DNA from: an uncultured Muribaculaceae bacterium
GTDB taxonomy: Bacteria; Bacteroidota; Bacteroidia; Bacteroidales; Muribaculaceae
Reading direction: 5' to 3'
Length of the DNA stretch: 64,000 nucleotides
NCBI GenBank assembly: GCA_910578035.1
Contig: CAJTOB010000006.1
Location: 1-64,000, forward strand
How positions within the stretch are numbered: the stretch's first letter is position 1; each line of letters begins with the position of its first letter. The notes beneath the pieces were generated by a model. It ran no database searches. It worked only from the letters and a program-made list of their open reading frames with translations, and had not been told where the DNA came from. Of the stretch, positions 25,441-35,200 are shown piece after piece. Both the position numbers and the translations under genes were made by a program.

Positions 25441-26526
25441 TTAATTTCTAAGCTTGTTTATTGCAAATTGATATGCTCCCATGGAAATTGCCGCCGGAGC
25501 GCCCATGCGGCTCACGGCCACGCCTGTCTTCTTGGCCCGGCGGTAGGGCACAGAGCGCGACGAGCCCGGCACGGAAATCATTTCGGTGTCGTCGGCGGCA
25601 AAGATGGCAAACTGTTCGGGATCATCGAGATTATAGACGCGGGTCTGCATTCTGCCGAGGCGTGTGCCGTCGAGCATGGCGATGTCGGAGTTCATTTCGT
25701 CTACCAGCGCCGGAATGATGTATTTGGCCGCTCCCGCGACGCCTCCGCCGATGGCTATGATGCCGTCGATGAGTGTAGCGGCTGTAGCGAGGGTTGCGCC
25801 GGCGGCTTTGCCGAGCCGTGCGAAAGAGGCGCGGGCAGATTCGGCATCGCCGTCGGCTTCACCTTCTGCAATTCTGAAAATATCGTAGGGCGTGAGCTCG
25901 CGGTCGTCGCCCGAAAGCGTCTTGTAGACACGCTTTACGGCACGTATGCTCACCGATTCTTCGGCAATGCAGCCCTGTTCTATCGAGTCGGGCAGGCACC
26001 AGAGGTCGCCGCCGGTGCCGTTGTCGCCAAGAAGTAGGCTGCCGTCGATGACGGCACCGCCGCCAAAGCCCGTGCCCAGGGTCACGCCGATAAGATTGCT
26101 GTAACGGCGCCCCGAACCGGCCTCTTCGAGACGGCGGTTCACTTCGGGCAGCACGCCCGCCATGGCTTCGCCGTAAGCGAAGAGCTTGCCGTCGTTATTT
26201 ATGAACACAGGTATGCCGAAGGCGTCTTCAAGCATCGGGCCCAGAGGTATGCCGCCGCGGAACGACGGGAAATTGGGCAAATCGCCTATGATTCCCGCAG
26301 GATAGTCGGCCGGCCCGGGAAAGGCGAAGCTTATGGCGGCCGGAGCGGCGTCGAGACCGGCGCGCACGCGGCTGAAACCGGCTATGAGATTGCCCGTGCA
26401 TGCGTCGAGGTTGTCGGCGCATGCAGGGAGAACTATCTGTTCGGCCACACTGCGTCCGCCAGCCATGGCTGAAAAAACGAAATTCGTGCCGCCGGCATCG
26501 AGTGTGAGTATAATAGGTTCGTTCAT
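25441..26526 (-). CDS. ROK-family sugar kinase (probable mannose/hexose kinase)
   Basis: A 361-residue ROK kinase. The ATP phosphate motif DAGGTN lies at residues 10-15. The catalytic aspartate lies in FINNDGKLFAYGE near residue 110, and GVTLGTGFGGGAV is the sugar-binding segment. The usual ROK zinc-binding CxCGxxGC motif is not evident, which places it in a divergent group. In an operon with an alpha-mannosidase, a sugar permease and a phosphomannose-isomerase-like gene, it most likely makes mannose-6-phosphate; glucose kinase activity is the alternative. Confidence 0.87.
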   Translation of the reverse strand: MNEPIILTLDAGGTNFVFSAMAGGRSVAEQIVLPACADNLDACTGNLIAGFSRVRAGLDAAPAAISFAFPGPADYPAGIIGDLPNFPSFRGGIPLGPMLEDAFGIPVFINNDGKLFAYGEAMAGVLPEVNRRLEEAGSGRRYSNLIGVTLGTGFGGGAVIDGSLLLGDNGTGGDLWCLPDSIEQGCIAEESVSIRAVKRVYKTLSGDDRELTPYDIFRIAEGEADGDAESARASFARLGKAAGATLATAATLIDGIIAIGGGVAGAAKYIIPALVDEMNSDIAMLDGTRLGRMQTRVYNLDDPEQFAIFAADDTEMISVPGSSRSVPYRRAKKTGVAVSRMGAPAAISMGAYQFAINKLRN

Positions 26527-26568
26527 TTTTGCTGATTTAAGGTCTGTAGAAGAGTATAAACTCGCTCC

Positions 26569-28299
26569 TTATTGGCGGAAGCGCACGTAGGCCTTGATTG
26601 TGCCGCACTGCTTGCCTTCGGAGGGGCCATGAGGACGGATAGTGTAGCTGCCTAGAGAGGCGGGTACGATGAATGTCTCGGCATAGTGCACCACGAAAGG
26701 CTCGAATGCGCCTGTCGGGCTTTCGACGATGAGTTCGTCGCCCTCGATGACGTTGAACACGTTCACGCCGTCGCCCGTATCGTGTGTCACCGGGCCGGTG
26801 AACCAGTGGCGACGGGTCTCGATAAATTCGTTCTCATGCAGGCCGGTGCGCTCCTCGCGCCAGCCCTCGCCCTCGGCAACAGGCTCTATGCGGTTGATAA
26901 AGCGCTTTGATATGAGGTCGGTCTGGCGCTCCCACTGTATCACATTCGAGCCGTGGCCTATATTGATGGGGCGGGGCAGTCCGTCGAGGCCGAGGCGCCC
27001 CCAGTCGTAGAGCTTGAAGGTGAAAATGCTCGGAGTGGCGCTGATTTCGAGCACCATAGCGCCGGCCCCGGAGCAGTGTATGGTTCCTGCCGGAATGAGG
27101 TAGTGGTCGTGTTTTTTTGCCGGCCATTTGTTGACGAAGCGCTCGGCGTCGAAGGGCTCGCCCGTTTCCTGGCTGTGGTTGAGGGCGGCAATCATTTCGT
27201 CGGGGTCAACGCCCGTCTTGAGGCCGAGATATACTGTTGCGCCCTCTTCGGCGTCGAGCAGATAGTAGCTTTCGTCCTGGGTGTAGGGAATGCCGAAGGT
27301 CTCGCGGATATACTGTGTGGTCGGGTGCACCTGGAGGCTGAGGTTGCCGCCGCCGATGGTGTCGAGGAAGTCGAAGCGGATAGGAAAGTCCTTGCCGAAG
27401 CGTGCTTCTACGGGCGCGCCGAGCAGACGGCGCGTGCGGCCGAACACGAGGTTGTTCGACGGCATTTCGAACAGAGTGCCGTCTACTTCGAGGTAGAGGC
27501 TGTTTTCCTCGGGCACGCAGTCGAAGCACCAGCCGTAGTTGGCCTGTTCGGGGTCGAGGCCGCATACTTCCTTCATCCACTGTCCTCCCCATGGAGCGGG
27601 GTCGAAGAAAGGCACCACGCGGAAGGGGCGTGCCACGGTCGCGTCGAGACCTCGGGCGAATGTCTCGGCGTCTATCATCTTCGGGCTGCCGGCTTCGACG
27701 GTGTCGAGCCAGAAATCGACCTTGTCCATAATGCGGCGTTTGAGGGCGTCGCAGATTACCCAGTCGAGGAAATAGCCGCGTTTGTAGTGTATCGACGGGG
27801 CGTCGGCGGCGTTGTCTACGCCTATGCCCGTCACTTCGTGGCGGCGCGAGCGCATCTGGATTTCCCAGCGCGGCATGTCGGCATATATAATTAATGTGGC
27901 TTCGGGTGCTACGAATGTAGCGCCATGGCCGTAGACTATCGTAAGACCGTCGGAATCGAGTTTTAGAGCCTCGAGTTTTCCGGCGTCGAAGAAATCGACG
28001 TAGTCAAGAGTATTGCGGCGCCCGAAAATTCGGTCGTCGGTCAGATATGTGTGTGTCATGGCGGCTATTTCGGCCGGTGAGCGCATAAGGTCGGCGGTAT
28101 CGATAAAACGGTCGGCGCCGAGTTTTCCGAAAAGGTCCTTTAGTTCATTGTGGCGTACTCCCTGGTAGCATTCCACAGCCCATATGCCTTTCTTGTGTTC
28201 GCGCAAAGAGGCGAGTGCGGCGATAATTTCATCGCTGCCGCGCCATATATTTCCGGCGACTCCGGTAGCCGGTTTTTTGTCGTAATTACTTTTTCTCAT
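26569..28299 (-). CDS. Mannose-6-phosphate isomerase-like protein with an N-terminal extension
   Basis: A 576-residue cytoplasmic protein. The C-terminal 340 or so residues are a class I phosphomannose-isomerase cupin (LSLQVHP, DESYYLLDAE, HDHYLIPAGTIHCSG), including metal-binding residues, and should interconvert mannose-6-phosphate and fructose-6-phosphate. The N-terminal 210-230 residues are extra compared with ordinary ManA. They resemble the overall order of a nucleoside-kinase-like fold (IWAVECYQGVRHNEL, IYADMPRWEIQMRSRRHE) without a P-loop. The start at 28299 is used because a -7 element at 28321-28328 covers the upstream alternative. First gene of the mannose operon. Confidence 0.83.
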   Translation of the reverse strand: MRKSNYDKKPATGVAGNIWRGSDEIIAALASLREHKKGIWAVECYQGVRHNELKDLFGKLGADRFIDTADLMRSPAEIAAMTHTYLTDDRIFGRRNTLDYVDFFDAGKLEALKLDSDGLTIVYGHGATFVAPEATLIIYADMPRWEIQMRSRRHEVTGIGVDNAADAPSIHYKRGYFLDWVICDALKRRIMDKVDFWLDTVEAGSPKMIDAETFARGLDATVARPFRVVPFFDPAPWGGQWMKEVCGLDPEQANYGWCFDCVPEENSLYLEVDGTLFEMPSNNLVFGRTRRLLGAPVEARFGKDFPIRFDFLDTIGGGNLSLQVHPTTQYIRETFGIPYTQDESYYLLDAEEGATVYLGLKTGVDPDEMIAALNHSQETGEPFDAERFVNKWPAKKHDHYLIPAGTIHCSGAGAMVLEISATPSIFTFKLYDWGRLGLDGLPRPINIGHGSNVIQWERQTDLISKRFINRIEPVAEGEGWREERTGLHENEFIETRRHWFTGPVTHDTGDGVNVFNVIEGDELIVESPTGAFEPFVVHYAETFIVPASLGSYTIRPHGPSEGKQCGTIKAYVRFRQ

Positions 28300-28320
28300 C
28301 GGTATTGATTGATTATGGCG

Positions 28321-28328
28321 CAAAGTTA
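28321..28328 (-). promoter_or_regulatory. -7 promoter element for the mannose operon
   Basis: TAACTTTG on the minus strand matches TAnnTTTG, 22 nt before the operon's first ATG. No TTTG is found 20 nt upstream, which fits an activator-dependent promoter; the divergent AraC-family gene is the obvious candidate. Confidence 0.55.
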
Positions 28329-28352
28329 GGACGAATATAAGAAAAAAATATG

Positions 28353-28360
28353 TACATTTG
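28353..28360 (+). promoter_or_regulatory. -7 promoter element for the AraC regulator
   Basis: TACATTTG matches TAnnTTTG on the plus strand. It lies 24 nt from the divergent operon promoter, so one regulator bound between the two could control both. Confidence 0.5.
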
Positions 28361-28386
28361 TTGCTAATGACTTGGATAATCTTACT

Positions 28387-29271
28387 ATGATACAGATTAA
28401 GGAAAGTTTTAAGGGTCAGAGGGTGCTTGCTCTGCCCGATTCATTGCTCGACGCACTCCGTTCGGACCCTGCGGTAGGCAATCTATATGTTCGTAAAATA
28501 GGCTTTTTCCCAAAGGCCAAATATCACAGCGTAGCTAAGCCGCAGGGCTGCCCTTATGCGCTTCTGTTGCATTGTGTCGACGGACAGGGCTGGTATGAGA
28601 CCGACGGCACCAAGCACATTATTCCTAAAAACAGTTTTGTTATACTTCCGGCCGGCATGCCCTATTCGTTCGGGTCGGACAACAGCAATCCGTGGACTAT
28701 CTACTGGGTGCACTTCTGCGGTACGCTGGCGACACGCTTCGCCGACGGCAGCCCCGTGCGAGGCGCCATAGAGCCGGCCGACAATTCGCGCATCGGCGAA
28801 CGCCTGAAGCTTTTCGAGGAATTATACGATGCTTTCTCGCAGGCAATGGTGCCAGGCTACCAGGCCTATGCGTCGATGTGTCTGTATCACTATCTGGCAT
28901 CGTTTACCATGCTCGAGCAATATCGCCATATGGCCGGCCCGGCCGACGGCAACCGTTCGTTCATAAGCCGAGTCATGCATTATATGAATGAAAACGTGCA
29001 CCGCACCCTTACTCTCGAGCAGCTTGCGTCGCACTTCCGTTACTCACCCTCGCGCTTCTCGGCCATTTTCCGTGCCGAGACCGGAATGTCGCCGATGAGC
29101 TGCTTCATGCGCACGAAAGTACAGCACGCCTGCGCGTATCTTGAGCTTTCCGACCTTAAAATCAATGAAATATCCTTGCGCCTCGGCATCAGCGACGCTG
29201 CCTATTTCTCGCGCCTTTTCCACCGAACCATGGGCATGTCGCCGCAGGCCTACCGCCGCGAAGCCAAATAG
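28387..29271 (+). CDS. AraC-family transcriptional regulator
   Basis: A 294-residue regulator. The N-terminal part (about 1-165) is an AraC-type cupin ligand-binding domain (HCVDGQGWYETDG, IPKNSFVILPAGMPY). The C-terminal part (about 190-290) has the paired helix-turn-helix region with LEQLASHFRYSPSRFSAIF and the signature INEISLRLGISDAAYFSRLF. The ATG at 28387 fits the promoter at 28353-28360 better than a TTG five codons upstream. It is divergent from the mannose operon and probably activates it in response to a sugar; mannose or a mannoside as signal is inference. Confidence 0.88.
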   Translation: MIQIKESFKGQRVLALPDSLLDALRSDPAVGNLYVRKIGFFPKAKYHSVAKPQGCPYALLLHCVDGQGWYETDGTKHIIPKNSFVILPAGMPYSFGSDNSNPWTIYWVHFCGTLATRFADGSPVRGAIEPADNSRIGERLKLFEELYDAFSQAMVPGYQAYASMCLYHYLASFTMLEQYRHMAGPADGNRSFISRVMHYMNENVHRTLTLEQLASHFRYSPSRFSAIFRAETGMSPMSCFMRTKVQHACAYLELSDLKINEISLRLGISDAAYFSRLFHRTMGMSPQAYRREAK

Positions 29272-29273
29272 TG

Positions 29274-30239
29274 TCACGGGAGGACGATGAGGGGCGAGGA
29301 CTCGAGGCGGGGGAGGACGGCTATATGCAGGCGCAGGTCGTGGGCCGGCGCTATGGCTGCGGATGCGATGTCTATGCCGGCTTCTTCGAGGGCATGGCGC
29401 ACGGCGCCGAGAGCTTTCTGCGGCGTGTTGTTGTCCTGGCTGAGGTGGCAGAGGAAAATACGGCGCAGGCCTGCGGCCGGAGTCACGGCGGCAAGATAGC
29501 GGGCTGTGTCGGCATTGTCCATGTGGCCTGAAGTAGAGGTGATGCGGGCTTTCAGATATACGGGATAGTGCCCGTTCCGGAGCATTTCGGCATCGTAGTT
29601 GGCCTCAATCATCAAGTGCCTGGCCTGGCGGATATAGTGGTCTGCACGGGCTGTGATTGTGCCGGTGTCTGTGGCTATTACGAAGCTTGTGCCGGCACCT
29701 TCGATGAAAAAGCCGGCATTGTCTGTTCCGTCGTGGCTTGTCTCGAAGGCCGTGATTGTCATCGGGCCTATAGTGAAGGGGAATTCCTTGTATATCGGGG
29801 CATGGTAGTCCTTTATACGTCGCGACATGCTGTGACGGCGCAGAAGTCCTGTCATGGCCTTGGGTGTTGCGAACAGTCGCATATGCTTGAAGCGTCTCAG
29901 AATGGCATATGCGTATCGCACATGGTCGCCATGGTCGTGGGTCAGCAGTATGCCCTGTATTGTAGCGGGGTCTATGCTGTTTGCGGCCAGCTCGGCGAGC
30001 ACGCGGTTATTGTCGCAGCCGGCATCTATGAGAACGCCGCATGAAGGCGTGCCGATATATGAGCAATTGCCGCTGCTGCCGCTGCCGAACGACATGAACC
30101 TCAGTTTTTCGGGAAGCACCAACTTTTCAGGGTCGATTGCCTCCAACAAGGATTCGCCGGCCTCGTCGGAGAGGTCGAAAAGCCCCGGGGAGGTGTCGGG
30201 GAATGCTTTCTGGCGATATTTTTGTCGGCGGCGGGTCAT
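29274..30239 (-). CDS. MBL-fold metallohydrolase (YycJ/WalJ-like)
   Basis: A 321-residue metallo-beta-lactamase-fold hydrolase. GSGSSGNCSYIG near residue 52 and the metal motif LTHDHGDHV near 98 match the YycJ/WalJ group. Further metal-binding positions follow at SHDGTDN and ATDTG. YycJ-like proteins in Firmicutes link cell-wall metabolism and DNA repair; whether that holds here is unknown. It ends 2 nt after the convergent AraC stop and is followed on the minus strand by nothing in its operon except possibly the upstream methylase, 19 nt before it. Confidence 0.82.
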   Translation of the reverse strand: MTRRRQKYRQKAFPDTSPGLFDLSDEAGESLLEAIDPEKLVLPEKLRFMSFGSGSSGNCSYIGTPSCGVLIDAGCDNNRVLAELAANSIDPATIQGILLTHDHGDHVRYAYAILRRFKHMRLFATPKAMTGLLRRHSMSRRIKDYHAPIYKEFPFTIGPMTITAFETSHDGTDNAGFFIEGAGTSFVIATDTGTITARADHYIRQARHLMIEANYDAEMLRNGHYPVYLKARITSTSGHMDNADTARYLAAVTPAAGLRRIFLCHLSQDNNTPQKALGAVRHALEEAGIDIASAAIAPAHDLRLHIAVLPRLESSPLIVLP

Positions 30240-30258
30240 GAGGGTGCTTTCGAACGGT

Positions 30259-30966
30259 TTAGCTGTGGTAGAGAAGGAATATCGCGGGGCGTTTGGCGTA
30301 GTCGGTGTTGTCTTTGCGCCATTGCGACAGCGGCATCGTCCTTACCGATTGTGTCGGGCCCGTTAGGTCGCAGGCCACACAGAGAAGAGTGGCCGGCGGG
30401 AATGCCGCGGCAAGCTCGTCGATGAGTTTTCGGTTGCGGTATGGAGTTTCGATAAAAATCTGTGTCTGGCCCCGGCGTATTGCCCGCTCCATATCTTTGA
30501 AGGCGGCGGCGCGTTTTGCGCCGTCGAAAGGCAGATAGCCGAGGAAGGCGAAACTCTGGCCGTTGAAGCCCGAAGCCATGAGCGAGAGCAGTATGCTCGA
30601 CGGTCCGACCAGAGGCACTATCTCGATTCCTTTGCGGGCGGCAGCTGCGACGAGGTCTGAGCCGGGGTCGGCGACTGCAGGGCAGCCGGCCTCGCTTATG
30701 AGGCCTATGTCGTGTCCGGCCAGAGCAGGCTCAAGCATTGCCGGCACGGTGCCGGGGTCCGTGTGCTCGTTGAGCACTTCGAAATGGAGCGAATCGATGT
30801 CTATGGAACGGTCGCATGCCTTGAGAAAACGGCGGGCGGTGCGCAGTTCCTCGACCACGAAATATTTTACCTTCGACAGCAGGGCGATATTGGCCGCCGG
30901 AAAAACCTCATCGGGATTTACCGGTGCCAGGAACGACGGAAATAAGTAGAGTTTGCCTGCTGACAT
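30259..30966 (-). CDS. Tetrapyrrole-methylase-fold SAM methyltransferase (RsmI-like)
   Basis: A 235-residue methyltransferase of the RsmI/tetrapyrrole methylase fold. GLISEAGCPAVADPGSDLV near residue 95 and PLVGPSSILLSLMASGF near 120 are the conserved SAM-binding segments. RsmI methylates the 2'-O of C1402 in 16S rRNA; this shorter form with the N-terminus KLYLFPSFLAPV is a Bacteroidetes paralogue group whose target is less certain. The ATG at 30966 is chosen because a full promoter sits at 30993-31024. It is the first gene of a pair with the MBL hydrolase. Confidence 0.85.
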   Translation of the reverse strand: MSAGKLYLFPSFLAPVNPDEVFPAANIALLSKVKYFVVEELRTARRFLKACDRSIDIDSLHFEVLNEHTDPGTVPAMLEPALAGHDIGLISEAGCPAVADPGSDLVAAAARKGIEIVPLVGPSSILLSLMASGFNGQSFAFLGYLPFDGAKRAAAFKDMERAIRRGQTQIFIETPYRNRKLIDELAAAFPPATLLCVACDLTGPTQSVRTMPLSQWRKDNTDYAKRPAIFLLYHS

Positions 30967-30992
30967 ATAATGGTCTGACGCTTGTTGAAATG

Positions 30993-31024
30993 CAAAAATA
31001 GCAAAAAAATCGCATAATTGCAAA
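30993..31024 (-). promoter_or_regulatory. Bacteroidetes-type promoter for the RsmI-like gene
   Basis: On the minus strand TTTG (31024-31021), 20 nt, then TATTTTTG (31000-30993): a full consensus match, about 20 nt before the ATG. Confidence 0.75.
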
Positions 31025-31210
31025 CAGAGTGTGTTTTGCCTATGCCACATGCCGGGGCGTAGTGTATATGTTGCAGATTCTGATTGAGAAAAAAGCTTTT
31101 ATTGTTTTTGCATATTATTAAACAAATAGACTTTTGATGATGTTAAAAATAATAAACATATAAACAATCTGCCTTTCCTCAGATTGCTCCGCTTGAATAT
31201 ACACAAGATA

Positions 31211-32284
31211 ATGAATAGCTTCAGTTTTTCTCTTTGCGTGGCCTCTCCGATGATGCTCGCCGCGGCCGCCTTGTTGTCGGGCTGCAAACATACAGAAAAG
31301 GCTCAGGTCGAACAGCCTGTGAAGGTAACGGTAGAACCGGTACGATTCAGCCGCAGCCATAGCCGCACATCGTTTTCCGGCACGGTTGAAACCGCCGAAA
31401 CAAGCACCTTGAGTTTCTCTGTGCCGGGCACAATTTCAGATATATATGTAGAAGAGGGTCAGCGTGTGACAAAAGGGCAGTCTCTCGCCCGCGTGAAGAG
31501 CGCCAATTATGTCAATGCCGGCAATATTGCCGAAGCCGAACTTGCGCAGGCCCGCGATGCATATGCCAGACTTAAAAAACTGCACGACGCCGATGCCCTT
31601 CCCGATATCAAATGGGTAGAGGTGCAAAACAAATTGAAGCAGGCCGAAAATGCTGCCGAAATATCGCGGCGCGCCGTTGCCGACGCCACTCTCAGTGCGC
31701 CGGCGAGCGGTGTCGTAAGCCGGCGCATTGCCAACGTTGGGCAGAGTGTAGTTCCGGCCGAGCCGGTGCTCGAATTGGTGACATTGAGCGATATCCGCAT
31801 AAACGTGTCTGTGCCTGAGAGTGAAATCGGAGATATATCCGAAGGGCAGCCCGCAACGGTCTCTTTCAAAAATCTCGGCATCGATTCCATTGCCGGGCGT
31901 GTGGTGCTGAAATCTGTTGTGGCCGACCCTCTTACCCGTGCTTATGCTGTCAAAATATCTATTCCGACGGCTGATGGCTGTATACTTCCGGGTATGGTAG
32001 GTGATGTTGCCATGTCCGGTGTGTCTTCCGAAGACAGCATCGGTGCCGGAGGTGTCATTCTTCCGTCGCAGGCTGTGCTGCTCGATTCGGATAACCGCAC
32101 ATTTGTGTGGGTTGCAGACAATGGCAGGGCTTCACGACGCTTTGTAAGGGCCGACGAGCTTTCTTCAGGTGGCATACTTGTGTCCGACGGACTTTCGGAG
32201 TCCGACAGTGTGATTGTTGCCGGAATGCAGAAGGTAGGCAGCGGCACGCCTGTAAGCGTCGATATATTAAATGCCGGTAAATGA
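31211..32284 (+). CDS. RND efflux periplasmic adaptor (membrane fusion protein, HlyD/AcrA type)
   Basis: A 357-residue lipoprotein adaptor that bridges the inner-membrane pump and the outer-membrane channel. The ATG at 31211 gives a lipoprotein signal ending LLSGC (Cys 25). A beta-barrel/lipoyl/alpha-hairpin layout is visible: TISDIYVEEGQRVTKGQSLA (lipoyl half), a helical hairpin at about 110-165 and SAPASGVVSRRIANVGQSV (second lipoyl half). It is the first gene of a three-gene efflux operon; the next frame may overlap its end by 14 nt. No local regulator gene is present. Confidence 0.9.
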   Translation: MNSFSFSLCVASPMMLAAAALLSGCKHTEKAQVEQPVKVTVEPVRFSRSHSRTSFSGTVETAETSTLSFSVPGTISDIYVEEGQRVTKGQSLARVKSANYVNAGNIAEAELAQARDAYARLKKLHDADALPDIKWVEVQNKLKQAENAAEISRRAVADATLSAPASGVVSRRIANVGQSVVPAEPVLELVTLSDIRINVSVPESEIGDISEGQPATVSFKNLGIDSIAGRVVLKSVVADPLTRAYAVKISIPTADGCILPGMVGDVAMSGVSSEDSIGAGGVILPSQAVLLDSDNRTFVWVADNGRASRRFVRADELSSGGILVSDGLSESDSVIVAGMQKVGSGTPVSVDILNAGK

Positions 32285-35200
32285 ACTTACGACAGACACT
32301 ATGACACAGAAAACCGATTCACGCAGACCTGTTCCGGAACCGCTGGCGAAGCCTTCGCCAATAGTTTTGGCCGGCATGAAATACAGCAAGGAGATAATAC
32401 TTATCACCTGTATTTTCATCGCTTTCGGCATTTATGCCCTTAAAGTGATGGACAAGAACGAGTTCCCGACATTCACTATTCGCGAGGGAGTGGTCGGAGC
32501 CGTATATCCGGGGGCATCTGTCGAACAGATAGAACAGGAGGTGCTTAAGCCTCTGGAAGACTACGTATTCTCCTATAAGGAGGTAGACAAGACGAAGACC
32601 CATTCGCAGATTTCAGGAAATACAGCCATCATATTTGTAGAGCTCGACGACAATGTAGACGATGCCGACAGTTTCTGGAATGAATTTAAAATCGGCATGG
32701 AAGCGGAAAAACTCAAACTTCCGCCGGGAGTTCTCGGAGTAGAGACCCTGAGCAATTTCGGAGAGACTTCGGCCCTGCTCATAACCATGCAGAGCAAGGA
32801 GAAGACCTACCGTGAACTCCGCACATATATGGACGAGCTCAAAGACCGTCTGCGCTCTATCGAGAGTGTGGGTACGATGTCGGTTTCGGGCATGCAGACC
32901 GAACAGATTGCCGTATATTTCGACCCCGAGAAGCTGCAGCATTACGCGCTGTCCGAGAAAACCGTCGGTGCGACTCTTCTGGCACAGGGATTCCAGACAA
33001 CGGGGGGCGCTCTGCGCAACGGCGACTATACTCAGCCTGTTTTTGTTGCCCGGCCGGTCAATTCCGTGGCCGATGTAGAGGCTATGGTGGTATTCAGCTC
33101 TCCCGACGGCAGCGTGGTGCGTCTTGGCGATGTGGCCGAAGTTAAGAAAGAATATCCCGAGCCCGACAGCTATATAACCAACAACTTCGACAAGTGTATT
33201 CTTTTGAGCGTAAGCATGAAAGACGGCTATAATATTGTCGAAATGGGGCAGGAGGTAGATTCCAGGCTCGAAGAACTTCGCGGGGAGATACCTGAATCTG
33301 TCGAGCTCTACAAGATTACAGACCAGCCTGTGGTGGTAAACAGTTCGGTCAACTATTTTCTTGTAGAATTGCTCATAGCAATTATCGCTGTGGTGGTTGT
33401 CATAATGATTTTGCTGCCTCTAAAGGTGGCTCTGATAGCCGCCACGACTATTCCAGTGTCGATTTTTATTTCGCTTGGCCTCTTCTATGCTTTTGGCATT
33501 GAGCTCAATACAGTTACTCTTGCTTGTCTGATAGTATCATTGGGCATGATAGTGGATAACTCTGTTGTGATTATCGACGATTATGTCGAACTCATATCTG
33601 AAGGCATGGACCATATGTCGGCCACTTTGCGGGCCGGTACCGAGTTTTTCAAGGCTATTTTCTCGGCGACTCTTGCCATTTCGGTGACTTTCTTTCCTTT
33701 CCTTCTGACTGTGACAGGCATGTTCCGCGATTTTCTCACCGATTTTCCATGGGGCATGACGATAATACTGTTCGTATCTCTTCTTATTGCCGAACTTCTT
33801 GTTCCGTTCATGCAGCTGAAACTGATAAAAGAACCGATATACAAGGAGCAGCAGGAAGCTCTCGCCTCGGGAAAGAAAAAAATCAGCATTTTCAACAGCA
33901 TGCAGAAAGGCTACGACAAGCTGATAGACCGGTGCTTCAAATGGCCGAAGACAACAATCCTCATCGGAGTGGCATGTGTGGCCGTAAGCGCATGGCTGTT
34001 CATGTCGACACCGCTGCAGCTCATGCCTATTGCCGAACGCAACCAGTTTGCGGTAGAGATATTCCTTCCGCAAGGCACGTCGGTAGAGCGCACTACCATT
34101 GTGGCAGATTCATTGGAGCGCATTCTTGCCGCCGACGACAGAGTGGTGTCTATAGCGTCGTTTCACGGTTGCTCATCGCCGCGCTTTCAGGCAACGTATG
34201 CACCTCAGGTCGGCGGCCCGAATTTCGCGCAGTTTATAGTCAATACAAAAAGTAACCAGGCTACAATCGACGTACTCAACGAATATACAGAAAAATATGA
34301 GAGCTGGTTTCCCGACGCTTTTGTGCGCTTCAAGCAGCTCAGCTATTCGACGGCCGACTATCCTGTCGAACTTCGTTTTACAGGAGCCGACGAAGCCACT
34401 CTGCGCCGCACATGCGATTCGATGCTCGCCGTAGGGCGCCGGGTACCGGGTCTGCGTAATGTGCGCTCGTCGCTCGACAATCCTGTGGCGGCGGCGATGA
34501 TACGGCCCGACGTCACGAGGGCTTCTCGCCTCGGGCTCAACAGTGTCCTTATAGAGACAACCCTTGCCATGCGATATAGCCGAGGGCTTCCTGTAGCTAC
34601 TGTCTGGGAGGGCGACTACGGTATTCCCGTTGTGCTCAAGACCCGGACATCGGACCGCGCGACGGCTGCCGACCTTCTTGACGAGCCCATGCCTGTAATC
34701 GGTTTCGGGAATGTTCCTTTGCGACAGATTGCCGAGCTGACGCCCGAGTGGCATACCGGCATGCTCACACGCTACAGCGGCATCCCCTCGGTGTCTCTTA
34801 TCGCCGAGGTGCAGCGCAATGTCAATGTCATCGACCGTACGGAAGCTCTTATGGACAGTATCGGAAAGTATAATCTTCCTGAAGGAGTGCAGCTGACCCG
34901 CGGAGGCGAGTGGGATAACACCATGAGCACTCTACCTCAGATTCTCGGAGGTCTTGCAATAGCTGTGGTGATAATATTCTTTATCCTGTTGCTGCATTAT
35001 GCGGCGGCAGACACGGCTCTGCTGCTTCTGGCCTGTCTGCTGCTTTGCATTCCTGGAGCAGCCGCGGGTCTTCGCATTCAGTCGACCGATTTGTCGCTCA
35101 CTTGTGTGCTCGGCCTGGTTTCTCTCATGGGCATTCTTGTGAGAAATGCTATAGTCCTTCTTGACTATGCCGAAGAGCTCCGCAATCAGGGCGCAAGTGT

